This document shows positions 1 through 9,690 of a stretch of 20,016 bases of DNA, in pieces. Every line of letters begins with the position of its first letter. Position 1 is the stretch's first letter. A model generated the notes under the pieces. The model worked only from the letters and a program-made list of their open reading frames with translations. It searched no databases and was not told the DNA's origin. The DNA lies in NCBI GenBank assembly GCA_028456385.1, contig JALNQF010000606.1, forward strand, positions 1 to 20,016, written 5' to 3'. The translations under genes and the position numbers were made by a program. The DNA comes from Ophiosphaerella korrae. Lineage: Eukaryota > Ascomycota > Dothideomycetes > Pleosporales > Phaeosphaeriaceae.

Positions 1-690
1 ATAACTAAAACAATTAGGTATAGCTACTACCTATAGTATAGTTAGTATATAATAGCGTAAAGAATATAGTAATAAGAATATTACCTTTTTTTATAAACTA
101 TAGATTTAACCCTAGCGTATATAGAATACTAAGACTAGAAGTATCTTAGTTTCTAAAAAGAGAAAACTTTACTAATAGACTTAGAGATATATATAATTAA
201 CTAAAATAGAACGTAGAATTCCTATATAATTAAATAGTAAAATACTATAATAAAAAGTATAAAAAAGGACTCTAATTTAGAGAAAGAGAAAAAGTATAGT
301 TAGTATAAAGAAATATTAAGAGTAAATAACTAAACTCTAAACTAAACTACGTTAAGATAAGACTATATAAAGTTAAGAAGAAAGTTATACTAGTTATATT
401 TAAACTAAAGCTACTAAATAAGATAAAGATATACCTAACCTTCTATATAGTACTACTAGAGCTAGTACTATAAAATATAGAACTACTAGTTTATAAAGTA
501 GATACGTATAGAGAATAAAAAAAATAGGAAGTTAAGAAAATCCTAGTATATTAGTTCTATAATAGTAGAAACTACTACCTAGTAAAATAAATAGGTATAG
601 ATAAGAAAAGATAACTATAGGAAGATATATAGGAACTAGAAGATAACCTTAACTACTTTAAGAAACTAGAGGAGTTCTAAAGTTAAAACT
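1..690 (+). pseudogene. Degenerate pol 3' end: integrase C-terminal half and chromodomain
   Basis: Decayed Gypsy pol, with many TAA/TAG stops in an otherwise readable frame. Positions about 1-120 match the integrase segment that in related elements reads like LLPxAxxAYN and TPFFANYGF. Positions about 180-300 match the post-core basic region (DFxxGEKVWL-like in the family). Positions about 500-690 match a chromodomain: an EVxxIL-like start, a YYLVK core and a run ending LEDNLNYFKKLEEF. Chromodomains fused to integrase are known to steer insertion toward modified histones; here that is family knowledge only. The match to E continues without a break, which supports a true pol end. No intact product is possible. 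The frame is open to the left because the window starts inside the gene. Confidence 0.82.
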
Positions 691-1271
691 TTCTAGAGTA
701 CTTTATAGTAAATTAAGAAAACTAATAATACTACTACTAGATAGAGAGGTAATAGGAACACTTAACGTAATAAGAGTAGCTTACGTAATAAACTTCTTAT
801 TATTTAAGGTATTTATCTTACAAAGATAAATTAGATAAGTGTAATTTTTTACTTATATACTTAGAATATAATTACCTTCTTTTTTAGCCTTAGTAATCTA
901 TTTAGATAGTTTATCTTAAGTATAGTTAATAGCTCTCTCTATTATAAATAAGTATAGACGTATAAATTAGTATTATTAACTTATATTCTATAAAATATAT
1001 ACTTAAAAGATTATAGAATATATAAGCGTTAGTATAAATATACGCCTTATAAGCCTTACTATATTTTAAAAAAATATACTCTAGAAGAAGATTTATAGAT
1101 TTATAACAAGAATAAAGAAATATAGTAATACTATAACGTAATATATAATCTACTAATTAAAGATAATAGAGAGTAGATTTAGTAGGTATAAAGGAGGATA
1201 AAGAACTTAACATTAATAAAGAAATAGAATTAATAATACTAGCTTTAGGATAGATAAACTAGAACTTACTT
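691..1271 (+). other. 3' untranslated region of copy C
   Basis: There is no coding content here. The stretch is colinear with the 3' UTR of element E (6137-6765 on the minus strand) and shares short blocks with it, such as the beginning (AAATTAAGAAAACTAATAAT) and a TTATCTTACAAAG block. It is somewhat shorter and heavily diverged. It links the chromodomain to the polypurine tract. Confidence 0.6.
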
Positions 1272-1285
1272 AGAGAAAGAGATAG
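1272..1285 (+). promoter_or_regulatory. Polypurine tract of copy C
   Basis: AGAGAAAGAGATAG is purine-rich and ends exactly where LTR C starts, as expected for the plus-strand DNA priming site of an LTR retrotransposon. The equivalent tract in E is at 6123-6136 on the minus strand. Confidence 0.7.
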
Positions 1286-1746
1286 TATTATAGACGTAAC
1301 AAGGAAAATTAAGATAGAGCTAATTAGTCCTAACTTAGGTACTAATAAAGTATAGGATAAGTAGAGTAATAACTTTAATTAGGAAACTACTTATAATTAG
1401 GATACGTAGTAGTAATCTATAGTTATATATAAATAGATTAAAAGTAATCTATAATAATATATAAATAGATCGAGGTAATCTATAATTATATATAAATAGA
1501 TTAGTAGTAATCTATAATATTATATAAATAGATCGACGCAAGTATATAGTTAGTAGTAATACTTATTATTAGGATAGTATTAGTAATTTAATTATTAACT
1601 ACAAGTAATAATACTAAGATAGTTATAAAACATCTTCTATTATTTATAGCTTATTGTAGATTATAATACAAGCTTTTGCTATTACCTCTTAATCTACTAA
1701 TACCTTTATAAGCTACTAGGAAGTCGACTTTAGTAAGCCTATTATA
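1286..1746 (+). repeat. LTR C (family 1, 461 bp, repeat-block variant)
   Basis: It starts TATTATAGACGTAACAAG (E starts TGTTATAGTAGTAACAAG in one LTR) and ends GCCTATTATA, as in E. The last 210 bases match the 3' part of the E, A and B LTRs. The central block differs: instead of the duplicated CGCGAATTTATTACG-type block of A and E, it carries four tandem units of about 31 bp (1412-1536). It was probably the 3' LTR of copy C, but it also abuts gag sequence downstream. Confidence 0.82.
1412..1536 (+). repeat. Four tandem units of about 31 bp inside LTR C
   Basis: Units start with GTAATCTATA at 1412, 1444, 1475 and 1507 (spacings 32, 31 and 32). Each ends in ATATAAATAGAT. Within a unit, AATCTAT near the start is the reverse complement of ATAGATT near the end, so each unit can fold back on itself. 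Confidence 0.85.
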
Positions 1747-2489
1747 GATAAACTATATAATATACGCTCTAATAATATAGAAAGATAAAATTAGAGCTAT
1801 TTTTAGAAGCTATAAATACTTTACTAAATAAATAAGAGTAGTATTTAGAGATATAGATATTACTTAATAAGCTAAAGAAAAACTTAAAAGGCTTATATAA
1901 AGTAAGAGTATTCCTAAATATATATTATAGTTTAAATAATTATTATAAAATATAGAATAAAATAAATTAGCTTTAATATTATAATTTAAATAAGAACTAA
2001 ATATAAAAATCTAATACAAAATAATTTATATAGAGAAACTAATAATACTAGAAGCTTTAAAATAATAGGTAATATAAATAGATAATAATCTTTAAGAATA
2101 GAAGAAAAATAAGTATAGAAGCTAACCTAGAAATTAGGATATTAGAGACTCTATAATCCTTAACACTAATAAAGATAAAAAAAAGAAGAAAAATAAAGAC
2201 TTTATATACTTTAACTATAGTAAGAAAGGCTACTATATAAAAGACTACTAATTATAGAAAAAGAAGGATATAGTATACTATAAATATAAAAAACTAAGAT
2301 ACTTTATAAAAGATTATAAGAGTAAAGACTATAAAAAAGATAAAGAAATATAGTTAAAAATAATAAAAAGTAAGAAAGTAGTACTAAAAGTATAAGCTAA
2401 ATATAATAAGGTCTCTTATTATTAACTATAAGTAACTACTAGTGTATTAGTAGATTAGGAGTTAATAGCTAAAGTTTATATTATAGTTA
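1747..2489 (+). pseudogene. Degenerate gag (middle and 3' part) with two decayed zinc knuckles
   Basis: Gypsy gag remnant colinear with the gag of copy B (about 13100-13490) and with E (minus strand, from about 11755 downward). It starts immediately at the end of LTR C, so roughly 510 bp of leader and gag start are missing compared with E. Two CCHC-type zinc knuckles can be placed at 2207-2248 and 2276-2317. In both, every Cys position now reads Tyr (TAC/TAT), the expected result of TGC/TGT losing the TpG. A Lys-rich run lies before the first knuckle (about 2165-2200). Gag would bind RNA and build the particle. Many TAA/TAG codons interrupt the frame. The 3' end gives way to an inverted LTR piece at about 2490. 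Confidence 0.8.
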
Positions 2490-2580
2490 GTAATAACTAT
2501 AAATAATAATTAATTTATATATATAATATTAAGTATTAGCGTTTTAGGTTAGAGATTAGATTACTAATACTATCCTAATA
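2490..2580 (-). repeat. 91-bp fragment of a family 1 LTR in minus orientation
   Basis: This segment is close to the reverse complement of 4658-4747 in LTR A, including the TTAATTTATATATATAATAT run and the AGAGATTAGATTACTAATAC run. It is cut on the right exactly where the second family's LTR begins. It is therefore a remnant of a third orientation event in this cluster. Confidence 0.8.
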
Positions 2581-2582
2581 AT

Positions 2583-2839
2583 TGTTACAATACTAAGTAG
2601 TAGGTAAGCTATTATATTATACACGATTAGGCTAGGTAATATAGCGTAGTAGAATACATAACTATTTAGTAGTAAACGCTCTAGAGTAAACGCTCTAGAA
2701 TAAGCGCTCTAGAGTAAACGCTCTAGAGTAAGCGCTTAGAAATAAACGCTAGATAGTAAGTATATAGGAACGTTAATAGACCTTTATAGACTATTGTATT
2801 TAATCTCTTCTTTACTTCTTATCCTAATAGAGTATTACA
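2583..2839 (+). repeat. Probable LTR of family 2 (about 257 bp)
   Basis: Starts TGTTACAATACTAAG and ends GAGTATTACA, giving short inverted TGT...ACA termini typical of LTRs. It contains a 14-bp tandem block (2671-2752). It is followed by a leader and gag in the same orientation. No matching 3' LTR exists in the window, so both ends rest on the terminal motif and context only. Confidence 0.5.
2671..2752 (+). repeat. 14-bp tandem repeat (AGTAAACGCTCTAG) in the family 2 LTR
   Basis: Four 14-bp units lie at 2671, 2685, 2699 and 2713, followed by two 13-bp degenerate units to 2752. The junction of units makes CTCTAGAG, a perfect palindrome. CpG is kept in every unit, in contrast to the loss of CpA around it. 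Confidence 0.9.
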
Positions 2840-3139
2840 ACTAATACTTTAATTAGATTCTTATCTACCTATTAATACTTATATACCTTGTAATACTCTA
2901 ATAAGAGCTAACTATTAATTAAGTTAAGTAACTAACTTATTTATTAACTTCGCCTATCTTATAGAAGCTTACTTACTCTTATTACTCTTACCTAGTTCTA
3001 AGGACTTAATATATTAAATACCTTTAAGATAAGTAATACGTTAATAAATATAGATAACTAGCGTATAAGAGTAACTTATACTACTACTTCTAAGGTTACT
3101 AAGCTAGACCTCTACTATAAAGAATAAAATAAGCTTAAG
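2840..3139 (+). other. Leader region of family 2
   Basis: About 300 bases between the probable LTR and the gag frame. A short stretch after the LTR (TGTAATACTC near 2889) is the reverse complement of the LTR end (GAGTATTACA). No convincing tRNA-type primer site and no coding signal were seen. Confidence 0.4.
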
Positions 3140-4404
3140 CTATAGACCTTATAACTTAATCTCTTTTTTAAAGTAGACTAAGTTTAAAATAAAAATAGAG
3201 CTATACTTATATTATCCTATATAAGAAGTAAAGTAAAGAAATAAGTTATACTATACTTTAAAAAATACCTTAATAATAATAATAGTAACTATAACAAGAT
3301 ATTTAAAGAATAGATTAAGTTTAAAGATAAAGTATAATAAGCTTTTCTACTAGTAATTAAGATACTAGTAGTAGAGTACGTAATATAGTAGCTATAATAA
3401 TATAAAGTAGTAGTAGACTATACTAATAAATTCTAGAGCTATAAAATATAAATAGAATAGAATAATAAGTTATTAATAAAGATATTTTAATAGGAACTTA
3501 AGAGTAACGTTTAAAGTAAGCTAATACGTAGTAGAGCTATAATTAAGATATTAGAAGACTTAATAGAAAAAGTAATTTAAGTTAATAACTATATATATAA
3601 ATATATAGTAGAAGCTAAGAATAGTAGAGTACTACGTATAGATAGTAAGAAGAGTAAACCTAAGTATAAGTACTAACGCAAATATAAGAATAACTAAGTT
3701 TAGGATAGCTATAGATACTTTAGGCTAGATAAGATATATATTAATAATATAAACCTAGGAAAATAAGAATACTATTACTATAAGAACTCTAAAAGAGTAG
3801 AAAGCTAAAAATACTATAAGTATAGTAAAATAGGGCACTTAGTAAAGAATTACTAAGTAAAGAATAAGCTAATACAATATATTAATATACTTAAGAGGTA
3901 AGATAATAATAGAGAGTAAGAATAGGAAGTAATTTCTAGAAGAAACTAAAATAAGAGAGATTACAAGACTATAAACCTCTAGTAGTAAAATATAAGTAAG
4001 AAATATAACTACTATAAGATTACTATAAAGCTAAGTAACTTTATAATAGATAATAAAGTAAAAGCTATAAATATACTACTAGGAGTATAAAGCTACGTAA
4101 AGAGGTATTAGCTAAAGTAAAAGTAAGCTAAGATAGATACTTTAGAATACTTTTAGCTATACTAGAGAAGGATAGGGTATAGATATAAGATAACGCTATA
4201 TCTAGGAAAGTAAGTATATATAGCCTAAGATAAGAATAAAAAAATAAACTAAAAGATTAAGACTTCTAAATATAAAATAGTACTTAGAATACTAGAGCTA
4301 AAGTAAGAGAATACTAAAGTATAAGATAAATTTACAAAAGAAATCTAGAGACTAGTAGATAGCTACTACTTAGTAAAAGAATAGTAAGATAAAGATATTA
4401 TAGC
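3140..4404 (+). pseudogene. Degenerate gag of family 2 with one zinc knuckle
   Basis: A long frame interrupted by TAA/TAG codons that mostly sit where Gln would fit. The first part, to about 3560, has the layout of Gypsy capsid domains: a basic helix-rich region, then a YTNKFQ-like segment near 3420-3435 (the equivalent of the YxxxF segment in capsids), then a run ending in LKSN. A zinc knuckle is at 3812-3853. Its Gly and His are kept (GGG CAC) and its Cys positions have become Tyr. About 180 further codons follow the knuckle up to LTR A. I do not recognise that tail as a protease. Assignment as gag is reasonable; the family is unknown to me. Confidence 0.6.
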
Positions 4405-4837
4405 TATAACAAAAGAAAACTAACTTAAACTAATTAGCTCTACCTTAGATAATAATAGTACGTATAACCTATAGGGTAACAAACTTAACTAAGAAGCTAA
4501 TTATAATAGAGATACGTAATAAATTTGTAATTTATAATCTTAGTAAACGTAAAGTATAAAGTTAAGTACGTAATAAATTTATAATTTACGATCTTAGTAA
4601 ATACAAAGTATAAAGCTAGCTAAGAGACCTAGGTAAATAGTTAGTAGTAATATATATTATTAGGATAGTATTAGTAATCTAATCTCTAACCTAGAATACT
4701 AATACTTAATATTATATATATAAATTAACTTTTATTTATAGTTATTATAGATTACTATATAAGCTTTTATTATTACTTCCTAATCTACTAATACTTTAGA
4801 AGGTTATTAGGAAGTTAACTCTAGTAGACCTATTATA
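4405..4837 (+). repeat. LTR A (family 1, 433 bp)
   Basis: Starts TATAACAAAAGAAAACTAAC and ends GACCTATTATA. It is colinear with the 441-bp E LTR (reverse complement), including the GGGTAACAAACTTAACTAAG segment and a duplicated block (about 4513-4600) that corresponds to the 53-bp duplication in E. It is directly followed by the same leader start as in E and B, so it is a 5' LTR. The few bases missing near its start are a small deletion relative to E. Confidence 0.85.
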
Positions 4838-5110
4838 CCTTACTAATTTAGTTATTAAGAGGAGAAAAGCGTAAGTAGCGTATAGTCTAGCTAATACAAT
4901 AGTAGAAAGTTTAACTAAGAAAAGAGTTAAGGTACCTATAAGTAGTTATAAGTTAGACGATATAGTATAGAGAGATATTAAAAACTACCTAAATAATTTA
5001 ATTTCTAAGAAGGAAGATATAAAAATAGTAATTAATACCTTAGAAATATAAAATAAAGAACTCTAAAAATATATAAAATAAAATAAAGCTAAGATTAAGG
5101 CTATTATAGA
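4838..5110 (+). pseudogene. Leader and gag start of copy A
   Basis: It begins with the CCTTACTAATTTAGTTATTA leader start shared by E and B, then matches the E sequence read from 12246 downward. The coding part carries the KKEDIK-like stretch (about 5008-5030) and the ALEIQNKEL-like stretch (about 5036-5064) of family 1 gag. It stops abruptly at LTR B, consistent with copy B having inserted here. The initiation codon cannot be fixed because most ATG triplets have been lost. No product is possible. Confidence 0.75.
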
Positions 5111-5558
5111 TGTTATAGGCGTAACAAGAGAAATTAAGTTAGAACTAATTAGCCTAGACTTAGACGATAACAAAGTATAAGATAAGTAGGGTAATAACCT
5201 TAAGTAGGAAGCTACCTACAATTAGGATACGTAGGTAATCCCCTAATCTATTAAGTATATAGATAGAAAATAATTATAGATTAATAGATTAGTAATCTAT
5301 AATCTATATCTACTAAGATTAGATATAAGTTATAGATTAATAGATTAGGTAGACTATATAGTTAGTAGTAATACGTATTATTAGGATAGTATTAGCAATT
5401 TAATCTCTTAACTATAGAACGCTAATATAAGATAGTTATAAAATATCTTCTATTATTTATAGTTATTATAGATTTATATATAAACTTTTATTATTACCTT
5501 GTAATCTACTAACTTTAAAGAATAAGTACTTGTAGTTAATAATAAGAGGACTATTATA
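5111..5558 (+). repeat. LTR B (family 1, 448 bp, third central-block variant)
   Basis: Starts TGTTATAGGCGTAACAAGAG and ends GGACTATTATA, then continues into the common leader, so it is a 5' LTR. Its outer parts match E, A and C. Its centre (about 5233-5350) consists of imperfect repeats such as TATAGATTAATAGATTAG at 5275 and 5331, related in motif to the units of LTR C but not in the same arrangement. Confidence 0.82.
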
Positions 5559-5681
5559 CCTTACTAATTTAGTTATTATAAGAAGTAAAGTATAAGTAGC
5601 GTATAGTCTAGCTAATATAATAGTAGAAAGTATAACTAAAATAAGTAAAGCCCCTAGAAGTAGTTAAGAGTCTAATAGTAC
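5559..5681 (+). pseudogene. Leader of copy B, interrupted by element E
   Basis: Starts with the shared CCTTACTAATTTAGTTATTA block and runs colinear with the E leader up to AGTAC at 5677-5681. The alignment to E resumes at 12713 after the second AGTAC. This proves that 5559-5681 and 12713 onward were once continuous and that E landed between them. Confidence 0.85.
5677..5681 (+). repeat. Target site duplication, left copy (AGTAC)
   Basis: AGTAC lies immediately outside the left LTR of E and is repeated at 12708-12712 immediately outside the right LTR. Five bases is the usual duplication for Ty3/Gypsy integrases. Confidence 0.92.
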
Positions 5682-6122
5682 TATAATAGGCCTCTTGTCG
5701 TCGACTATAGGTACCTGTCTAGTAGGGGTTAGTAGATTACGAGGTAATAGTAAAAGCTTGGGGGTAATCTATAATAACTATAAACAATAGAAGATGTTTT
5801 GCAACTATCTTGTATTAGCGTTCTATAGTTAAAGGATTGAATTGCTAATACTATCTTAATAATGCGCATTGCTACTAACTATATACCTATACTTCTTAGC
5901 TAGCTTCGTGCTTCGTGTTTGCTAAGATCGTAAATCGCGAATTTATTACGTAATAAATTTGTGCTTTGTGTTTGCTAAGGTTGCGAATTGCGAATTTATT
6001 ACGTGTCCCTATTGTAGTTAGCTTCCTAGTTAAGTTTGTTGCCCTATAGGTCGTATGTGTTGTTATTATCTATAGTAGGGCTAATTAGTTTAAATTAGCT
6101 TTCTCTTGTTACTACTATAACA
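5682..6122 (-). repeat. 3' LTR of element E (441 bp)
   Basis: It pairs with 12267-12707 over its full length without any insertion or deletion. I count about 32 differences by eye, all transitions. On the minus strand it starts TGTTATAGTAGTAACAAG and ends CCTATTATA. The polypurine tract lies directly upstream of it on the minus strand, which makes it the 3' LTR. Confidence 0.93.
5908..6013. repeat. 53-bp direct duplication inside the E LTR
   Basis: GTGCTTCGTGTTTGCTAAG at 5908 recurs as GTGCTTTGTGTTTGCTAAG at 5961. Both are followed by a CGAATTTATTACG block. The same pair is present in the other LTR (12493 and 12546) and, more decayed, in LTR A, but not in B or C. Confidence 0.85.
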
Positions 6123-6136
6123 CTATTCCTCTCTTT
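6123..6136 (-). promoter_or_regulatory. Polypurine tract of element E
   Basis: The + strand reads CTATTCCTCTCTTT directly after the 3' LTR. On the minus strand this is a purine run ending at the LTR start, the expected plus-strand priming site for reverse transcription. Confidence 0.75.
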
Positions 6137-6765
6137 AGGTAGGTTCTTATTTCTCTACCTTAGGCCTAAGGTTATTAGTCTAGTTTCTTTATTTATCTCT
6201 AGTTCTTTATTATTCTCTATGTCTTTACGTTCTAATTGCAACAAACTTCTTCTTATTACTTGTGTTACTTGTAATAAGGTTAAAATATTTCTTTACTCTT
6301 ATTATACTTAGCTAAAACTTACGTACTTTATGTCTTTAAAGGATAGTAAACACTGTAACGAGTATATTCTAGCTAATATTTAATACAAGTGTACTCTATC
6401 TAGCGTTTTTCTTATAGAATATAAGTGTTTGATTTCTATATAGTCTCTTCTTACTAAGTTATATAGGGCGAGCTATTAACTAGGCTTAAGAGATACTATT
6501 ATTATAGCTTATAGCAGCTAAGGCTAAGTGTAAGCTAACTCTTTATAAGCTAGTAAATCTTTATTTTTATATTAAGCGTCTTTGTAAGATAAAGGCTTAT
6601 AATAACGCTAAATTATCTAAATAGTCTTGTACCTTAGAGGCTAAGATAGACCTTAAAGATGCAGTTTAGGCTACTCTAGCTCCTGTTATATTAGGCGTTC
6701 CTAACGCCTCTCTATCTAGTAGTAGTATTGTTAGTTTTCTTGATTTACCGCAAGGCGCTCTAGAA
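6137..6765 (-). other. 3' untranslated region of element E
   Basis: About 630 bases between the chromodomain and the polypurine tract. It is colinear with 691-1271 of copy C but longer. It retains GCG and GCC triplets more often than the coding part. No open frame or RNA gene was seen. Confidence 0.55.
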
Positions 6766-8160
6766 GGTTTTAATTTTAGAAGTCCTTTAGTTTCTTAAGG
6801 TAGTTAAAGTTGTCTTCTAGTTCCTATGTTTCTTCTTATAGTTGTCTTTTCTTATCTATACCTATCTATTCTACTAGGTAGTAGTTCTTGCTATTATAGA
6901 ACTAGTATTGTAGGATTTCTTTAACTTCTTATTCTTCTTATTCTCTATACGTATCTACTTTGTATACTAGTAGTTCTACGTTTTGTAGTACTTGTTCTAG
7001 TAAGGCTACGTAGAATATTAAGTGTATCTTTATTTTATTTAGTAGCTTTAATTTATATATAACTAGTATAACTTCTTTCTTAATTTTATATAGTCTTATC
7101 TTAACGTAGTCTAATTTTAAACTAGGTTATTTGCTTTTAATATTCTTCTATACTAACTATACTTTTTCTCCCTTTCTAAATTAGGGTCCTTCCTTATACT
7201 TTTTGTTGTAGTACTTTGCTATTTAATTATATAAGAATTCTGTATCCTATCTTAATTAGTCGTGTATATCTCTAAGTCTATTAGTAAAGTTTTCTCCTCT
7301 TAGGGACTAAGATGTCTAATTTCTTAGTGTCTAGTATATATTAGGTTTAAATCTATAGTTCGCAAAAAAGAGTAATACTCTTGTTACTATATTCTTTGCG
7401 CTGTTGTATACTAATTGTGCTATAGGTAGTAGCTGTACCTAATTGTTCTAGTTGTAGTTAAGGTAGTATCTTAGGTATTGTTCTACTATCTAATTTATTT
7501 GTTCTAACTATCTATCTATTTGTAGGTAGTATACTATAGATATTGCGTATTATATTCCTAATTACGCTATTATCGTTCCCTATAGTTTTGATGTAAATTG
7601 TATATCTCTATCTATAATAATTTTATCTAGTAGTCTATATTAACTAATTATAGTTCCTAGAACCTAGTGTGTAGTAACCTCTATCCTACTTTTTTCTTTA
7701 TATAGTCTAAAGTATGTGTACTTTATAAGCTTATTAACTATTGTTAAGATTCTATTATACTTAACTCCTAATATTAAGTCTTTAGACTTAGGTAACTTTG
7801 TAATAAAGTCTATTGTAATAACTCTTTATAGTTGTTCTAGTACTTCTACTAGTTATAGCATTCTATATAGTATATATCTATTGTATTTATTCCTTTAATA
7901 TTCTATATAGTCTCGTAGTACCTTTATTACTAGTTGTCTTACTTTTAGAATGTAGTAATCTTATAGTAGTCTATTTAATATTTTCTTAATACTTTAGTAA
8001 CTATATACTAGTAATTTGTAGAATTATTGTATAAATTCCCTTTGAATTTTTTCTAGAATATATATTCTTCTATATACTTGTGCAAATCTATCTTAGATTT
8101 TAAGTTTTTCTATTTCTTTAGATACTTCTTGTGTTATTTTCTAAATCTATTCGTTTAGCT
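6766..8160 (-). pseudogene. Degenerate integrase and chromodomain of element E
   Basis: Minus-strand pol 3' third. The catalytic residues of the integrase core can still be read: Asp at 7808-7810 (TIDFI context), Asp at 7610-7612 (IIDRD context) and Glu at 7502-7504 (QLE context), with spacing typical of Gypsy integrases. The N-terminal zinc-binding region lies at about 7880-8045 and has lost clear His/Cys ligands. The C-terminal part (about 7150-7450) matches copy C positions 1-300. The chromodomain is at about 6780-6965. Integrase would insert the DNA copy; the chromodomain probably targets heterochromatin. Several TAG/TAA codons fall at conserved Trp positions, while several CAA codons survive. 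Confidence 0.85.
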
Positions 8161-9690
8161 TATTACTTGTCTTCTTAAGTGTTGTAGCTATCTTAGGTGT
8201 GTTTAGGACTAAATGTCCTTCCTCGTTCTTAACTAGAACTATACTAGTAGCGCTTACTTTTTCTTATAAGTCTAGTCTTCTACTTAGAGCGTCTATAAAT
8301 TAGTTATCCTTCTCTTTTATGTATATTATTTCTATATTAAATATTAATAGAAACTCCTACTATCTTATATAGCGTTGTAATAGCTCTTTATTTATTATAA
8401 ATCTTATAAGATTCTTGTAGTCTATATAAACCTTTATCTAGTACTTTACTCCTTGTAGGTATATTCTCTATTATTTAAATGCTTTGTAGATTGCTAGTAT
8501 CTCTTTGTTATAGATTAGGTAATTAAGTTCTACTGTTTTTATCTTCTTAGAGAAGTATTTAACTAAGTATTCCTTTTTAGTCTCTAGGTCTTCTTGCATT
8601 AGTGCTATTCTATAGACTAAGTTTAATATATCTGTTTTTACTATTGCTAGTAGTTCTAGGTTGTATATTCTAATAACTAGGTTTTCTATAAACTTCTTTT
8701 TTATTCTCTTAAATGCCTTATTATATTCCTTTATCTATTTAAATAGCGTATCTTTTTTTATAAGTCTTGTAATTAGCTCTATATCTTTAGAGTATCTTAC
8801 TATTAACTTTTTATAAAAGTTAGCTAGCCTATAAAATTATTGTACTTCTTTTAGGTTCTTTAGTGTTAGCTATTTGTTAATTAAGTTAATCTTTTCTAGG
8901 TTAATCTTGATTTTTCTTAGTTTAATAATAAATCTAAGGAAATCTATTTCCTTTGTATAGAACTCGCATTTTCTTATCTTAAGAAATATTTTAGCTTCTA
9001 CTAGTTTCTTTAGCACTTTATACACGTGTTATACGTGTTCTTCCTCTATTTCTAAGAATATAAAGATGTTGTCTAAGTATACAAATATAAATATGTCTAA
9101 GTACTCTCTTAGTACTATATTAATTCTCTCCTAGAATACTACTAGTGCGTTTGTTAAACTAAACAGTATAACTAAGTATTTGTATAGTCTATATTGTGTT
9201 CTAAACGCTATTTTTTACTTATCTCCTTTCTTAATTCTAATCTAGTAGTATACGTTTTATATATCTAGTTTTATAAAGATCTTTACTCTTTATAGCCTAT
9301 CTTGTATTTTATCTATTTATAGTAGTAGGTATTAGTTCTTGTTTGTAATTACGTTAGTTTTTCTAAAATCTACGCAGGGTCTTTTATTACTTGTCTCTTT
9401 TTTGTCTATAAATATTAATCTATATACTACTAAGGATTTAGATTCTTTTATCTATCCTTTCTTTATTGCATTTTATATAAATAATCGTTTAATCTTAGAT
9501 TTTTCTTTTGTTTTTTAGTAGACTAGACTCTATCTTACGTTCTTTTCTTCTTCTAGTTCTATTGCTAAGTCCTATAGTTAGTGTTCTAGGAGGTAATCTT
9601 CTGGTTTTATAAGCTGCTTTTCCTATTTCTTGTATTCTTCTAGGAATTCTCCTTTATAGGTGCTTATATTAGCTTTTAGTATGTCTGTTT
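8161..9690 (-). pseudogene. Degenerate reverse transcriptase and RNase H of element E
   Basis: RT is at about 8670-9690 and RNase H at about 8250-8670 on the minus strand. Recognisable RT landmarks are the RPCVDFRK segment (about 9355-9385), the TKLD-type segment preceding the first catalytic Asp (about 9255-9275) and the YLDD box, which reads YLDN at 9068-9079. The first catalytic Asp region and the thumb match copy B (13600-14080). RNase H shows the KxDxSNxxYxxVL-type start seen in copy B. The enzyme copied element RNA into DNA. The second Asp of the YLDD box is lost and stops are present, so it is inactive. Confidence 0.87.

Larger units (their letters stand above)
1..1746 (+). mobile_element. 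3' part of a family 1 Ty3/Gypsy chromodomain retrotransposon (copy C)
   Basis: This stretch aligns by eye, domain by domain, with the minus-strand element at 5682-12707. The order is integrase C-terminal part, chromodomain, a 3' untranslated stretch, a polypurine tract and an LTR ending in TATTATA. The 5' part lies beyond the left edge of the window. CpA and TpG are nearly absent on both strands, so this copy is saturated with RIP-type mutation. Where E still has a CAA codon (minus strand near 6983), this copy has TAA (near 468). Family assignment is firm; the left boundary is unknown. Confidence 0.88.
2583..4404 (+). mobile_element. 5' part of a second Gypsy-like family (family 2)
   Basis: A probable LTR (2583-2839), a leader and a gag frame in the same orientation form the 5' half of an LTR retrotransposon unrelated in sequence to family 1. 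The left edge interrupts the minus-strand LTR fragment (2490-2580), as an insertion would. The right edge stops at LTR A, so pol and the 3' LTR are missing, and no second copy of the flanking target sequence (ATAAT before 2583) could be paired. RIP is heavy throughout. Confidence 0.6.

Noticed and set aside
1412..1536. CRISPR-like array
   Set aside because: Units are contiguous tandem copies without unique spacers and lie inside an LTR.
2671..2752. Centromeric satellite
   Set aside because: Only about six short units are present, inside a probable LTR; this is too small and too well placed for a satellite array.
7716..7898. Plus-strand open frame of 60 codons
   Set aside because: It lies antisense to the first catalytic Asp region of the E integrase on the minus strand, its composition is that of the complementary strand, and it has no motif. 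It is a shadow of pol.
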